Positions 7,716 to 17,000 of a stretch of 24,832 nucleotides of DNA are shown here, in pieces; the stretch's first letter is position 1; every line of letters begins with the position of its first letter. Under the pieces are notes generated by a model. The model saw nothing but the letters and a program-made list of their open reading frames with translations, was not told where the DNA came from and ran no database searches. Position numbers and translations under genes: made by a program. The stretch comes from Oribacterium sp. UBA3737 (GTDB lineage Bacteria > Bacillota_A > Clostridia > Lachnospirales > Lachnospiraceae). Location of the stretch: the NCBI GenBank assembly GCA_002371295.1, contig DFGZ01000002.1, positions 1 through 24,832 on the forward strand, read 5' to 3'.

Positions 7716-8252
7716 TTAATGACATACTTTACATGCAGTAAATCCCTGCGACTCAAGAAGCTGAGCATTATCTGCATAGCCCTTATTGTCGGCATGTATC
7801 TGATTTGCTTTACTACAGCCCGGTACATGATATTTATGAGTGTTTGTATTAACTATAATGGTGTATCCGTCATATGGAGTAGAAGATATTCCGGAATAAC
7901 CATACATAGAAGCTGTTGTAGTACTGCTTTGTTGAACTGAAGCATTTTGTTCTATTTGTGCATTCTGAGTTTGTACTACACCATTAACAATCCATGCACC
8001 ATTTTGGTCAACAGTCAAACCATCAGGTGTTATGGTATTCATTAGACAGTAGCCATACTCATCGAAATAGTAACATTCGGAAATTCCATCTCCATTTCCA
8101 TCAATCCACTGCCAACCTATAGCTTTGGTACCATTATCATTCAAGTATGACCATCCATTGGTATCTTGAAGCCATTGCCCGGCAAAAGATGTCATAGCAA
8201 AAGTACAAGCCATTCCTAATGTTGCAATAAGCAATTTAAAATTCTTTTTCAT
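7716..8252 (-). CDS. Small secreted protein: cell-wall-binding-like repeats and HxxxC...CxxC tail
   Basis: A 178-residue exported protein. Residues 1-24 are a signal peptide (MKKNFKLLIATLGMACTFAM then TSFA, cleavage probably before GQW). Residues 25-90 contain Trp/Tyr/Gly-rich units (WLQDTNGWSYLNDNGTKAIG and YYFDEYGYCLMNT) resembling choline- or cell-wall-binding repeats. After a Gln/Ser/Thr linker, residues 130-178 carry YIIV-like strand sequence and His142, Cys146, Cys174, Cys177. This resembles the zinc-binding module of Ada-like and extracellular nuclease tails (KYHVPGC, then FTACKVC). It likely sits at the cell wall and binds a metal ion or has a structural zinc. No catalytic residues are recognisable. 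AAGGAG lies six bases before the ATG. Function is unknown. Confidence 0.75.
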   Translation of the reverse strand: MKKNFKLLIATLGMACTFAMTSFAGQWLQDTNGWSYLNDNGTKAIGWQWIDGNGDGISECYYFDEYGYCLMNTITPDGLTVDQNGAWIVNGVVQTQNAQIEQNASVQQSSTTTASMYGYSGISSTPYDGYTIIVNTNTHKYHVPGCSKANQIHADNKGYADNAQLLESQGFTACKVCH

Positions 8253-8287
8253 AATAGACTCCTTAAAGCTAGAAACTACTATGTTAA

Positions 8288-8293
8288 ATTATA
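8288..8293 (-). promoter_or_regulatory. Possible -10 box for the secreted-protein gene
   Basis: A perfect TATAAT on the minus strand lies 35 bases before the ATG at 8252. No good -35 box stands at normal spacing, so the promoter may depend on an activator or be weak. The stretch to 8338 is AT-rich and otherwise empty. Confidence 0.35.
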
Positions 8294-8338
8294 TTACTAA
8301 ACGCCGGAAGTAATCCTAAAATAATAATAAATTAAGCT

Positions 8339-8830
8339 TCAATATGCTTTATATTTCTGCGGTGTGTTTCTTCTCACCTGCTTCACAAGCTCATCATTGC
8401 CCTCAATATACATACATACCTTGTTTCCGTTTCTGACATAGATGTATGCATATTTCTTATCTTCAGGGCCGTTTCCGGAATAGTCGAGAATCTTTGCGTT
8501 TCCCATCTCTGTTTTTGCCGAATCGGAATTTTTCGGTGCAAAAAGAACCAGTTCCTCACCGTTTGTCTCTACGATCTTTCTTCTGCGGGATTTGTTAAGA
8601 ACTTCATCCAGCTCGAAACTTCCGCCGAAATAAGTGTATTCATATTCAACACTTGAAAAAAGCCATATTGCATAATCTGCGGCGATCATTGCAAGTAGTA
8701 AAAGAAGTGCAAAGGCATACTGAAGCGCCAGAAACAGTGATATCACCGTAAGAACTGCTGCTCCAACAAAAGCCGCCTTCCAGTAAACAGGGTCATTTCT
8801 TTTCACCATGTGCTCTACATATTCGTCCAT
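8339..8830 (-). CDS. Small membrane protein, DUF6106-like
   Basis: A 163-residue protein with a short cytoplasmic N-terminus (MDEYVEHMVKRNDPVYWKA), two closely spaced hydrophobic segments at about 20-60, and a soluble C-terminal domain. The pattern of a -VE-VKR start, two membrane helices, VEYEYTYFGGSFELDEV and a basic RRRK stretch resembles the DUF6106 family of Lachnospiraceae; this is recognition from memory. It has no catalytic motif I can name. GGAG lies at good spacing before the ATG at 8830. It begins just downstream of the groESL terminator. Function unknown. Confidence 0.7.
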   Translation of the reverse strand: MDEYVEHMVKRNDPVYWKAAFVGAAVLTVISLFLALQYAFALLLLLAMIAADYAIWLFSSVEYEYTYFGGSFELDEVLNKSRRRKIVETNGEELVLFAPKNSDSAKTEMGNAKILDYSGNGPEDKKYAYIYVRNGNKVCMYIEGNDELVKQVRRNTPQKYKAY

Positions 8831-8884
8831 ATATTTCTCCGTTCCGCCGGGTCAGATGATTCATCGGCATATCTTTTAGTTTAG

Positions 8885-8919
8885 AAAAAAGCCCGAACTG
8901 CTTTTTCGCAGTCCGAGCT
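8885..8919 (-). terminator. Terminator of the groESL operon
   Basis: Minus-strand arms AGCTCGGACTGC and GCAGTTCGGGCT (8908-8919 and 8890-8901; two G-U pairs) enclose a six-base loop, followed by a run of T to 8885. It lies about 330 bases past the groEL stop, with the repeat cluster in between. Confidence 0.82.
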
Positions 8920-8951
8920 TAATTATATTAAAAAAATATATTCGTTGCAAA

Positions 8952-9124
8952 CATAAAGCCCTGCGCATTGCTACGTTAACGCTCTCGCAATCCTACAGGA
9001 ATCTTTACACTCTTTGCATAAAGCCCTACGGATTGCTCCGCTAACGCTCCCGCAATCCTACAGGAATCTTTACACTCTTTGCATAAAGCCCTACGGATTG
9101 CTCCGCTAACGCTCCCGCAATCCT
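8952..9124. repeat. 65-bp tandem repeat, two full copies and a partial third
   Basis: Units begin with CATAAAGCCC at 8952, 9017 and 9082, giving an exact period of 65. Copies two and three match for 43 bases; copy one differs at a few positions. Each unit holds an inverted repeat, GGATTGC...GCAATCC in copies two and three (third copy 9095-9101 and 9117-9123), around a GCTAACGC core. It lies in the 3' untranslated region of groEL. Confidence 0.85.
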
Positions 9125-9244
9125 AACAGATATCTCAAACCGCGCTGACGCGCTTATTTTCGATATCTGTTAGCGTCGCTAGAACGCAAGTGCTTTTGAA
9201 AGCGAGCTTTCAACGCCCTTCCGTTCTGCGACTGGGCTTTATGC
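9081..9244. repeat. Nested palindrome cluster after groEL
   Basis: Outer 11-bp arms GCATAAAGCCC (9081-9091) and GGGCTTTATGC (9234-9244) enclose several smaller hairpins. These are the repeat hairpin at 9095-9123, a 12-bp perfect pair CTAACAGATATC/GATATCTGTTAG (9123-9134 and 9162-9173) with an inner GCGC pair, and GTCGC-AGAACG/CGTTCT-GCGAC (9175-9186 and 9222-9232) containing an eight-bp TTGAAAGC/GCTTTCAA hairpin at 9196-9213. It is non-coding and could fold as RNA downstream of groEL. Confidence 0.8.
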
Positions 9245-9246
9245 AC

Positions 9247-10881
<1,635 letters not shown>

Positions 10882-10958
10882 CTAAATGTCTCCGTCCCGC
10901 GTCCTCTTTTCTCTGACGCATCCCGACGGGAAATCTGTGTCTGTATTCCGATGGTCCC

Positions 10959-10984
10959 GAAGGATAATGTCTACATCATCCTTC
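10959..10984. repeat. Stem-loop in the groES-groEL spacer
   Basis: GAAGGAT/ATCCTTC arms (10959-10965, 10978-10984) continue into ATGT/ACAT after one mismatch. It lies soon after the groES stop within the 136-base spacer. It lacks a T run, so it is more likely an mRNA processing or stability element than a terminator. Confidence 0.55.
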
Positions 10985-11005
10985 AGAACCTGACATCATA
11001 TCCAA

Positions 11006-11296
11006 TTACTTCTCTACGATAGCGAGAATGTCGTTCTGCTTTACTACTGTATATTTCTGTCCGTCAATCTCTACCTCGGAACCGGCATACTTTGAGAAAA
11101 GAACATGATCACCTACCTTAACCTGCATGGTGATGTCCTTGCCATCAACAACTCCACCGGGACCAACAGCTACAACAACTGCCTGACCCGGCTTCTCCTT
11201 GTCATTCTGGCCAGGAAGAACGATACCGCTGGCTGTTGTCTCTTCCATCTTCTCTTTCTCAAGAACTACTCTGTCAAATAATGGAACTAACTTCAT
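11006..11296 (-). CDS. groES: Co-chaperonin GroES (Hsp10)
   Basis: A 96-residue lid protein that forms a heptameric cap on GroEL. It begins MKLVPLFDRVVLEKEKMEET. The mobile loop TTASGIVLPGQNDKEKPGQ carries the GIVLP contact motif, followed by VVAVGPGGV and the GDHVLFSKYAGSEVEIDGQKY core. It ends with ILAIVEK. Length is normal. AGGAGG at good spacing precedes the ATG. First gene of the groESL operon, with a leader of roughly 200 nt. Confidence 0.97.
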   Translation of the reverse strand: MKLVPLFDRVVLEKEKMEETTASGIVLPGQNDKEKPGQAVVVAVGPGGVVDGKDITMQVKVGDHVLFSKYAGSEVEIDGQKYTVVKQNDILAIVEK

Positions 11297-11495
11297 CTGA
11301 TTGACCTCCTAATAAATTACCTTCATAGGTTTGTATGGAGAGCTTCATAAGCCGATCGAGATGCTTATCCATATCAGCTTTTGAAATCCCTCGGGGGGCA
11401 CCGGCTTTTCATGATTTAAAAATGATTCCAAAACCGGTCGCCTAATTTCTATTACTTTTATTGCTTTTGATGAAAAAACATCATCTCTGACAACA
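11297..11495 (-). other. Long 5' leader of groESL
   Basis: About 200 nt separate the predicted start of transcription (near 11495) from the groES ATG. The leader contains a hairpin of ACCGG-TTTT with AAAA-GCCGGT and an inner AT-rich stem, but no terminator and no riboswitch core I know. A 61-codon frame here (11345-11530) runs across the promoter and has no ribosome binding site, so I do not call it a gene. Confidence 0.5.
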
Positions 11496-11501
11496 AATCG
11501 T

Positions 11502-11530
11502 ATTATAAAACGCATTATTAGCAACGTCAA
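11502..11530 (-). promoter_or_regulatory. Promoter of groESL
   Basis: Minus strand: TTGACG (11525-11530), 17-bp spacer, TATAAT (11502-11507), a near-consensus vegetative promoter. The -35 box lies inside the CIRCE element, so bound repressor would block RNA polymerase directly. Confidence 0.85.
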
Positions 11531-11544
11531 GCGTCGAGTGCTAA
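11518..11544. promoter_or_regulatory. CIRCE operator (HrcA binding site), one half degenerate
   Basis: TTAGCAACG (11518-11526), nine bases, then GAGTGCTAA (11536-11544). The second half is the perfect CIRCE arm; the first differs from TTAGCACTC in its last three bases. HrcA, whose gene is not in this window, is the expected repressor, lifted by heat or misfolded protein. Confidence 0.88.
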
Positions 11545-11581
11545 TAATTTAAATATTTCACATTTGCTTCACAAATGCATA

Positions 11582-11617
11582 AAAGAAAAATCCGCACTTT
11601 TATATAAAAGCACGGAT
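11582..11617 (-). terminator. Terminator after the TRIC-family gene
   Basis: Minus-strand ATCCGTGCTTTT pairs with AAAAGTGCGGAT (11606-11617 and 11590-11601, two wobble pairs) around ATAT, followed by TTTTCTTTT. It separates the MATE/TRIC unit from groESL. The 92 bases between it and the TRIC stop hold nothing I can identify. Confidence 0.82.
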
Positions 11618-11709
11618 CCCTCATCTGTTAATACATATTTAAAATTGCGTTCCGAAGTTCAGGATGCTTTCCCTGTCTTCCGGTATCATATATGGTTATT
11701 CTCACGCAT

Positions 11710-12363
11710 TCAGAGCTTCTCCACCTTCGGAAGATCAAGTTCTTTGATGGTTGCCACCATCCTGATGAACACCACACACATAATGCTCACCGACATGGCT
11801 ATTCCGTTTTCAATCGATGCCCGCAGCAGAAAAATATATGTCAGACATCCAATGATGGAGGCTATGGCATAAATGTGCTTGCTGAAGATCATGGGAATCC
11901 TTTTGACTATCACATCCCTTATGAGCCCGCCGCCTGCGCCGGTCATCACACCCATGAAAACCAGCAGGAAAAGATTGGTTTTATAGCCTGCCGCCATGGT
12001 CATGTTCACACCATAAATGCTGAAGAGCCCCAGCCCCAGAGAGTCAACTATATTGGTAATGTTTTCGATCTCCCTTGTGTGGCTTAAATAGTATTTCCTC
12101 TGCCGGTAGGCAAGAACGAATACCAAAAGTGATGTAACCACCGACAATATAATATTCGGATAATTAAAAAAATTGGAGGAAGGCACCAGTCCAAGCAGTG
12201 TGTCACGCATCACACCACCTCCCATAGCCGTGATTAGTCCCAGAAGGATCACTCCAAAAAGGTCAGTTCCTTCTTTTATGGCTATCATCGCACCTGAAAT
12301 CGAAAAGGCTACTATTCCCGCCTTATCCACCACGAAAATGACATCATCGAAATCCGCTATCAT
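11710..12363 (-). CDS. TRIC-family (UPF0126) cation channel membrane protein
   Basis: A 217-residue, almost wholly hydrophobic protein with about seven membrane segments. It shows the family's internal duplication: two copies of a Gly-rich bend followed by Arg-Asp, AMGGGVMRDTLLG in the first half and GAGGGLIRDVIVK in the second, spaced by three membrane helices. The family (Pfam UPF0126, now TRIC) forms trimeric cation channels; some bacterial members have been proposed to handle other small solutes. The ATG at 12363 has GAGGTG about six bases upstream. It starts 46 bases after the MATE gene stop and probably shares that transcript. The physiological ion is unknown. Confidence 0.88.
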   Translation of the reverse strand: MIADFDDVIFVVDKAGIVAFSISGAMIAIKEGTDLFGVILLGLITAMGGGVMRDTLLGLVPSSNFFNYPNIILSVVTSLLVFVLAYRQRKYYLSHTREIENITNIVDSLGLGLFSIYGVNMTMAAGYKTNLFLLVFMGVMTGAGGGLIRDVIVKRIPMIFSKHIYAIASIIGCLTYIFLLRASIENGIAMSVSIMCVVFIRMVATIKELDLPKVEKL

Positions 12364-12409
12364 TCAAAACACCTCAACAGGGAATATTCTCCCCAATAAT
12401 TATACATTC

Positions 12410-13741
12410 TCAAAACATCCCCCTCTTCCTGTACAGTTTATAGAAATAGATACAGATTAAAGCACTGAGAAGCGATCCCAGAGGAGCCGCGAGCCCCATG
12501 GCATAAAGCGAATCAGGGCTCAGCTCTGTGGCGAGCCATGCTCCCGGAATACGAACCAGAAGCACAGATAAAAGGTTATGTATGAAACTCAGTATGGAGA
12601 CATTGCATGCACTGAAATATCCGGAAAACGGAAAATGCACTCCCGCCACGATGCAGTCAAGCACATAGGTCCGCATGTACTGAACCGAAAGCTCACGTAC
12701 AACAGGGTCTGATGTAAACATTGAAAAAACCGGCCCTGAAATGAACTGAAAAAGTACCGCAAATATCAGTCCGATTCCGGCAGACATCATGACTCCGTAT
12801 TTCAGAGTCTGACGGGCTCTCGCCCTGTCTCCCGCTCCTATGGACTGGGCAGCGATGGTGGATACTGTGGAAAGCATGCTGGATGGAACTAGGAAAAGAA
12901 AACTGATGGTTTTCTCCACTATTCCTACAGCCGCCGAGATATCTACGCCTCTTCTGTTTGCGATTACAGTTATAACCAGAAATCCGATCTGAACGAATCC
13001 ATCCTGACAGGCGATGGGGATGCCGATCCCCAGTATCTTTTCCAGCACATTTCTGTCAAGCAGGAAGTCAGTCTTATGGACAACAAAGAGCTTTTTCTTC
13101 ACTATGGCAAGGAGGGCAATGACTACACTTACTCCCTGAGCCACCACTGTTCCGTAGGCGGCACCGGATGCCCCGAGTGCCATGGGGCCCATGAAAATGA
13201 GGTCAAGAACTATATTCACAAAGCAGGCGATGGCGATAAACATTAACGGGCTCTTTGAGTCTCCCATGCCTCTGAATATAGAACTCAGTATATTGTAAGC
13301 TATGATGAACGGAATTCCCACGAAGCAAATGGTGAGATAACCGACGGTTCCCGGCACTGCCTCAACAGGGGTTGAAAGGGCCGAAACTATGGGGTGAATG
13401 GTCATGAGTAGAATCACAGTAACTATCACTGCGACCCCCGCGAAAAGCGTAACTGTATTTCCGATGGCGCGGCTCACCTTTTTCTCATCCTCAGCCCCCA
13501 CGAACTGACCTATCATGACCGTAGAGCCCATTGCGAGTCCAACAAGCATGACCGTTACCATATGCATGACCTGTGAGCCGATGGAAACCGCGGAAATCAC
13601 ATCCGCACCGTTGAACTGCCCTGCTATAAGAAGATCCGCAAGCCCGTAGAGAGTCTGCAGAAAGAAACTGAGAAGATACGGCAGTGAGAACCATATCATA
13701 TTATGTAAAAGATTTCCCTTGGATAAATTGTGTTGTGCCAA
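12410..13741 (-). CDS. MATE family multidrug/cation exporter
   Basis: A 443-residue transporter with two repeated MatE halves and about 12 membrane segments. It couples Na+ or H+ entry to export of cationic compounds. Recognisable features are the N-terminal WFSLPYLLSFFLQTLYGLAD helix, GLAMGSTVMIGQFVGAED, IFRGMGDSKSPLMF in the first half, and PIACQDGFVQIGFL plus TIAAQSIGAGDRARARQ in the second. I start it at TTG 13741 because GGGAGG (13747-13752) lies five bases upstream and a promoter predicts transcription from about 13771. The in-frame TTG at 13777 has no ribosome binding site and lies upstream of that start. The specific substrate cannot be read from sequence. The TRIC-family gene follows 46 bases downstream. 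Confidence 0.9.
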   Translation of the reverse strand: MAQHNLSKGNLLHNMIWFSLPYLLSFFLQTLYGLADLLIAGQFNGADVISAVSIGSQVMHMVTVMLVGLAMGSTVMIGQFVGAEDEKKVSRAIGNTVTLFAGVAVIVTVILLMTIHPIVSALSTPVEAVPGTVGYLTICFVGIPFIIAYNILSSIFRGMGDSKSPLMFIAIACFVNIVLDLIFMGPMALGASGAAYGTVVAQGVSVVIALLAIVKKKLFVVHKTDFLLDRNVLEKILGIGIPIACQDGFVQIGFLVITVIANRRGVDISAAVGIVEKTISFLFLVPSSMLSTVSTIAAQSIGAGDRARARQTLKYGVMMSAGIGLIFAVLFQFISGPVFSMFTSDPVVRELSVQYMRTYVLDCIVAGVHFPFSGYFSACNVSILSFIHNLLSVLLVRIPGAWLATELSPDSLYAMGLAAPLGSLLSALICIYFYKLYRKRGMF

Positions 13742-14026
13742 TGCTGCCTCCCGTAAAAAATGTGACCTATTCCACAAATTTTAATTTGAAGCAAGGGATT
13801 TTACAACAGCATTTAACGAATATAAGGCATAAATCCTTTCGCCACTGTATCGCTAGATTATCACAAGAAACATAAAAGACTTCTTGAAGAGTCCTATTCC
13901 GGCATATACTCCTGAAGAACTTATACAACGTATCCGGCTCATGGATAAAAGCATCTCCATATAATCAAGCATTCTTCATTAAGATACATACTTCTTTGAG
14001 TCTTGATTGCATTATATAAACAAATT
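13742..14026. other. Intergenic region between MATE gene and GLUG-protein terminator
   Basis: It holds the MATE promoter (13778-13806) and otherwise no gene I can support. A short plus-strand open frame at 13851-13964 translates plausibly (includes IPAYTPEELIQRIRLMDK) but lacks a start codon and ribosome binding site, so it is at most a fragment. Confidence 0.5.
13778..13806 (-). promoter_or_regulatory. Promoter of the MATE gene
   Basis: Minus strand: TTGTAA (13801-13806), 17-bp spacer, TAAAAT (13778-13783), predicted start near 13771. This leaves a leader of about 30 nt containing the GGGAGG ribosome binding site and supports the TTG start at 13741. Confidence 0.55.
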
Positions 14027-14064
14027 AAATCAGGCAGAAGGGACTATCCACTCCTGCCTGATTT
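14027..14064 (-). terminator. Terminator of the MMPL/GLUG unit
   Basis: Eleven-base perfect arms (AAATCAGGCAG/CTGCCTGATTT at 14027-14037 and 14054-14064) begin two bases after the stop at 14067. The following T tract is short and broken by AA, so termination may be incomplete. Confidence 0.7.
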
Positions 14065-14066
14065 CT

Positions 14067-17000
14067 TTACTGTTTTTTCTTCTTCCCACCGCGTTTCCCA
14101 TAAACTATCAGCAGTACCAGAAGTATCAGTCCGGCGATGGCAGCTGCTATTGTACCTACGGGAAGCTCCTGCTTTGTGATAAGAATATCCAGCTTTCTTT
14201 CTCCCGTGACAAAAACGAGGTAGTCTCCGAAGTCCTCCGTAGTCTGCTCAAGCCCGTTCACCGTAAAGCTGTATTTGCTCCATTCCGGCTTATGAACGCG
14301 GACCTTTCGCTCTGTAAGTCCGTCATCAGGGATTTCAATCTCATAGTGGTTTTCCTCCGGCATGGTGAAGCCCAGAGTATCATCCTCCATAAACTGACCA
14401 TCAACCATAAGCACAGGCTTATTGCTGTCGTGATAGTTTTCCGGAGCATCAAGCATAGCCACTGGCAGGTAGTAGGAAGCCTTTACAACGAGGTCGTCAT
14501 CGATAACTGTATCCATCGGCTGATCCCACTGTATAAAGAAGCCCTCCTTCTGTTCCGCTTCCGGGAATGCAACATCCTGCAGCACTGTGCCCGGTTTCAC
14601 CTCATGCATCCCCAGGAGTCTGTCGCCCATCATGAACTTTACAAGTAAAGTATCAAGCGGTGTGGCCGACTCCTCAGCCATTCCGGCATAATCTATGTTA
14701 TCGATCGCGCCATAGTTTCCGCCGAAATAAACATTACCCTGCAGTGCATCCGCATCGAGTTTTTCAACCTTTCCGGCTATAGAACCTGCATACTCTTCCT
14801 CGCCGAGGATAGTCACAGCTGCGCTGTTTCCTGTCAGAGTTGTGCCGTAGCCGCTGATGCCGCCGACATTTTTCTGACCAGTAACGCGGCATCTTGCAGT
14901 GTTGTTGTTCAGGGTTCCATTGGAGAAACCTGCTATTCCGCCGATGAAACGTCCATTCTCAGCGTCAACATCACCGGTGTTTTTATTACCGGAAAGATAA
15001 CCCATCTCCATCTTGCCGGAGATTCCGCCTGCATAGTCGCCCCGGCCCTCGACTCTTGCCATATTCTCTGAATCAAGAATCACAGCTGATACGCCGAAGC
15101 TGTAGTCAAGAGAACGATCATTGGTTCTGAGTATATCCTTGTCAGGATCCAGGTCATACTCTATACCGATTGTACCTGCTATTCCGCCGACTCCCTTATC
15201 ACCTGAGACGATTCCTTCATTACGGCACGCAGAGATTCTTGAAGTAGAATTCTCATAAGCAGAAGCATCCTCAAAGATGCCGCCATCATCTGCGATACTG
15301 TTGAGCCTGTCACGTTCATTTCTGAGAAGGTCAGTCATGCTGTTGAAACGCGTATTGATGGCGCTGAGATTTTCAAGCACTTCTGTACTGTCATCACGTC
15401 CAAATGCACTCAGGCTGTCAAGCTGTGCAGAAAGGCTGTCAAGCTGTGCGTAAAGATTGTCTCCAGCTGCACGTACTGCAGGATTGCTTTCCATGTGAAT
15501 GTTTACATTATTTGAAACATCCGAAAGTGTTCCGCCTATGGATGAACTGAACTTTGAAAGCCCGGTAGTTGCCTTATCCATATCATCCATGGAATCCAGG
15601 ATATTGCTGACAGAAGCATTGAGAGCACGATCCCTGCGGGCTGCCTCAGTCTGCACAGCACCGGAAGCTATCAGGTCTCTCTGATTTCTAAGTCCTTCGA
15701 GCATGGTTCGCATAGCACGCGCATCCCCTGCCAACCGGTTTATATGAGAAAAACCATCCTCCACTCTCGCCTGTCTCTGTTCCGGCACCTGCGGCAAAAG
15801 ACGATTTTCTGCCTCATCGACAAAGGCACTGCTGTAATTCAAGTCTTCACGTATCTGATTATTCTGAGCGATCAAAGCATTTTTTTCTGCATCTGTCATT
15901 GAAAATGCATAAGCCAGGTCATCTATGGAAGCCGCAATGCTGTCTGACATCCGGCCTAAACTATCCAGACTGTCATCCATATAGCTCATGTCATCACCTA
16001 TGTCTCCGGTGGCATCAAGTATGGTCTGTGTACTTGAATTTATAGTTTCTGAAAGTTCATCAAAACGCTCCAGTGATGCATTGTAGATCGTATTGGTGGA
16101 GTTCTTCACATCTGTGAGTGTCTTGGAAATACCGTTCAACCTGGCATATGTGCTGTCAGTTATTCCTTGTGTAGTATTTAATGTATCAGTCACAAGAACA
16201 TTGATCTGGTCAATTTCATCTGACAGCGAGGAAAGTACGTCCTTTGAGAAATTGAGAGTTATCTCCGGCTGCTGCTGTCCGGCGATACCACCGGTATCTT
16301 TACGGCCATAGACAGTTCCCTTGTTTACCGAATCTTCAATGGAACCGCCGTTCCGTCCTGTGATACCGCCGGTGTTGTAACCGAGATGCATATAGCCTGT
16401 AGTTCCTGTAGTCTCACAACTCTTTATAGTACCAGTACGAAGATTGTATCCAGCGATTCCTCCTGTATCTATCCTTGTTTTAAAATTCTCTACATTATTC
16501 AATGAACGGGTTATCAGGATGTTCTCAAGGATATCCTTGATGTCCTCAGTGGACACTCCCGCTTCCCTGACAGAGGTATTGACTCTGGCGGCACTCTTAC
16601 AGTCCTCGATGAGTCCTGCGTTTCTGCCTGCGATGCCGCCGGTGGCATTGTCACCTTCCAGAGTACCGTAAACCTGACAGGATCTGACAACACCGGTCTC
16701 ACCGTTCAATGCTGCAAGTATACCTGTTGTGGTTTTTCCGCTCACATCACTGTTTACTGTGACACCTTCAACAAGGCCATAATTTTCCGATACAAAAGCT
16801 GCGGTTTCATCACGTTCTGATTCGGTCACTGATGAAAATGTAAGCCCCTGAACAGCTCCCTTAGATCCGATCGTTCTGAACATAGGATGCTCGGATTTAA
16901 CATTGGTGATCTTGTGATCATTTCCCTGAAAAGTTCCGTTGAAGTAGGAAATGGTCGGAAAATATCTCTCTGATGAGAAATCAAGATCAGTATTCAGGTT

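Noticed and set aside
8952..9124. CRISPR array
   Set aside because: The repeats are directly contiguous 65-bp tandem units without unique spacers, and no cas genes are present.
11345..11530. 61-codon frame in the groES leader
   Set aside because: It covers the promoter and CIRCE site, so most of it is untranscribed from that promoter, and it lacks a ribosome binding site.
14007..14648. 213-codon plus-strand frame
   Set aside because: It is antisense to the well-supported GLUG-repeat gene and its terminator, has no ribosome binding site and an unconvincing composition.
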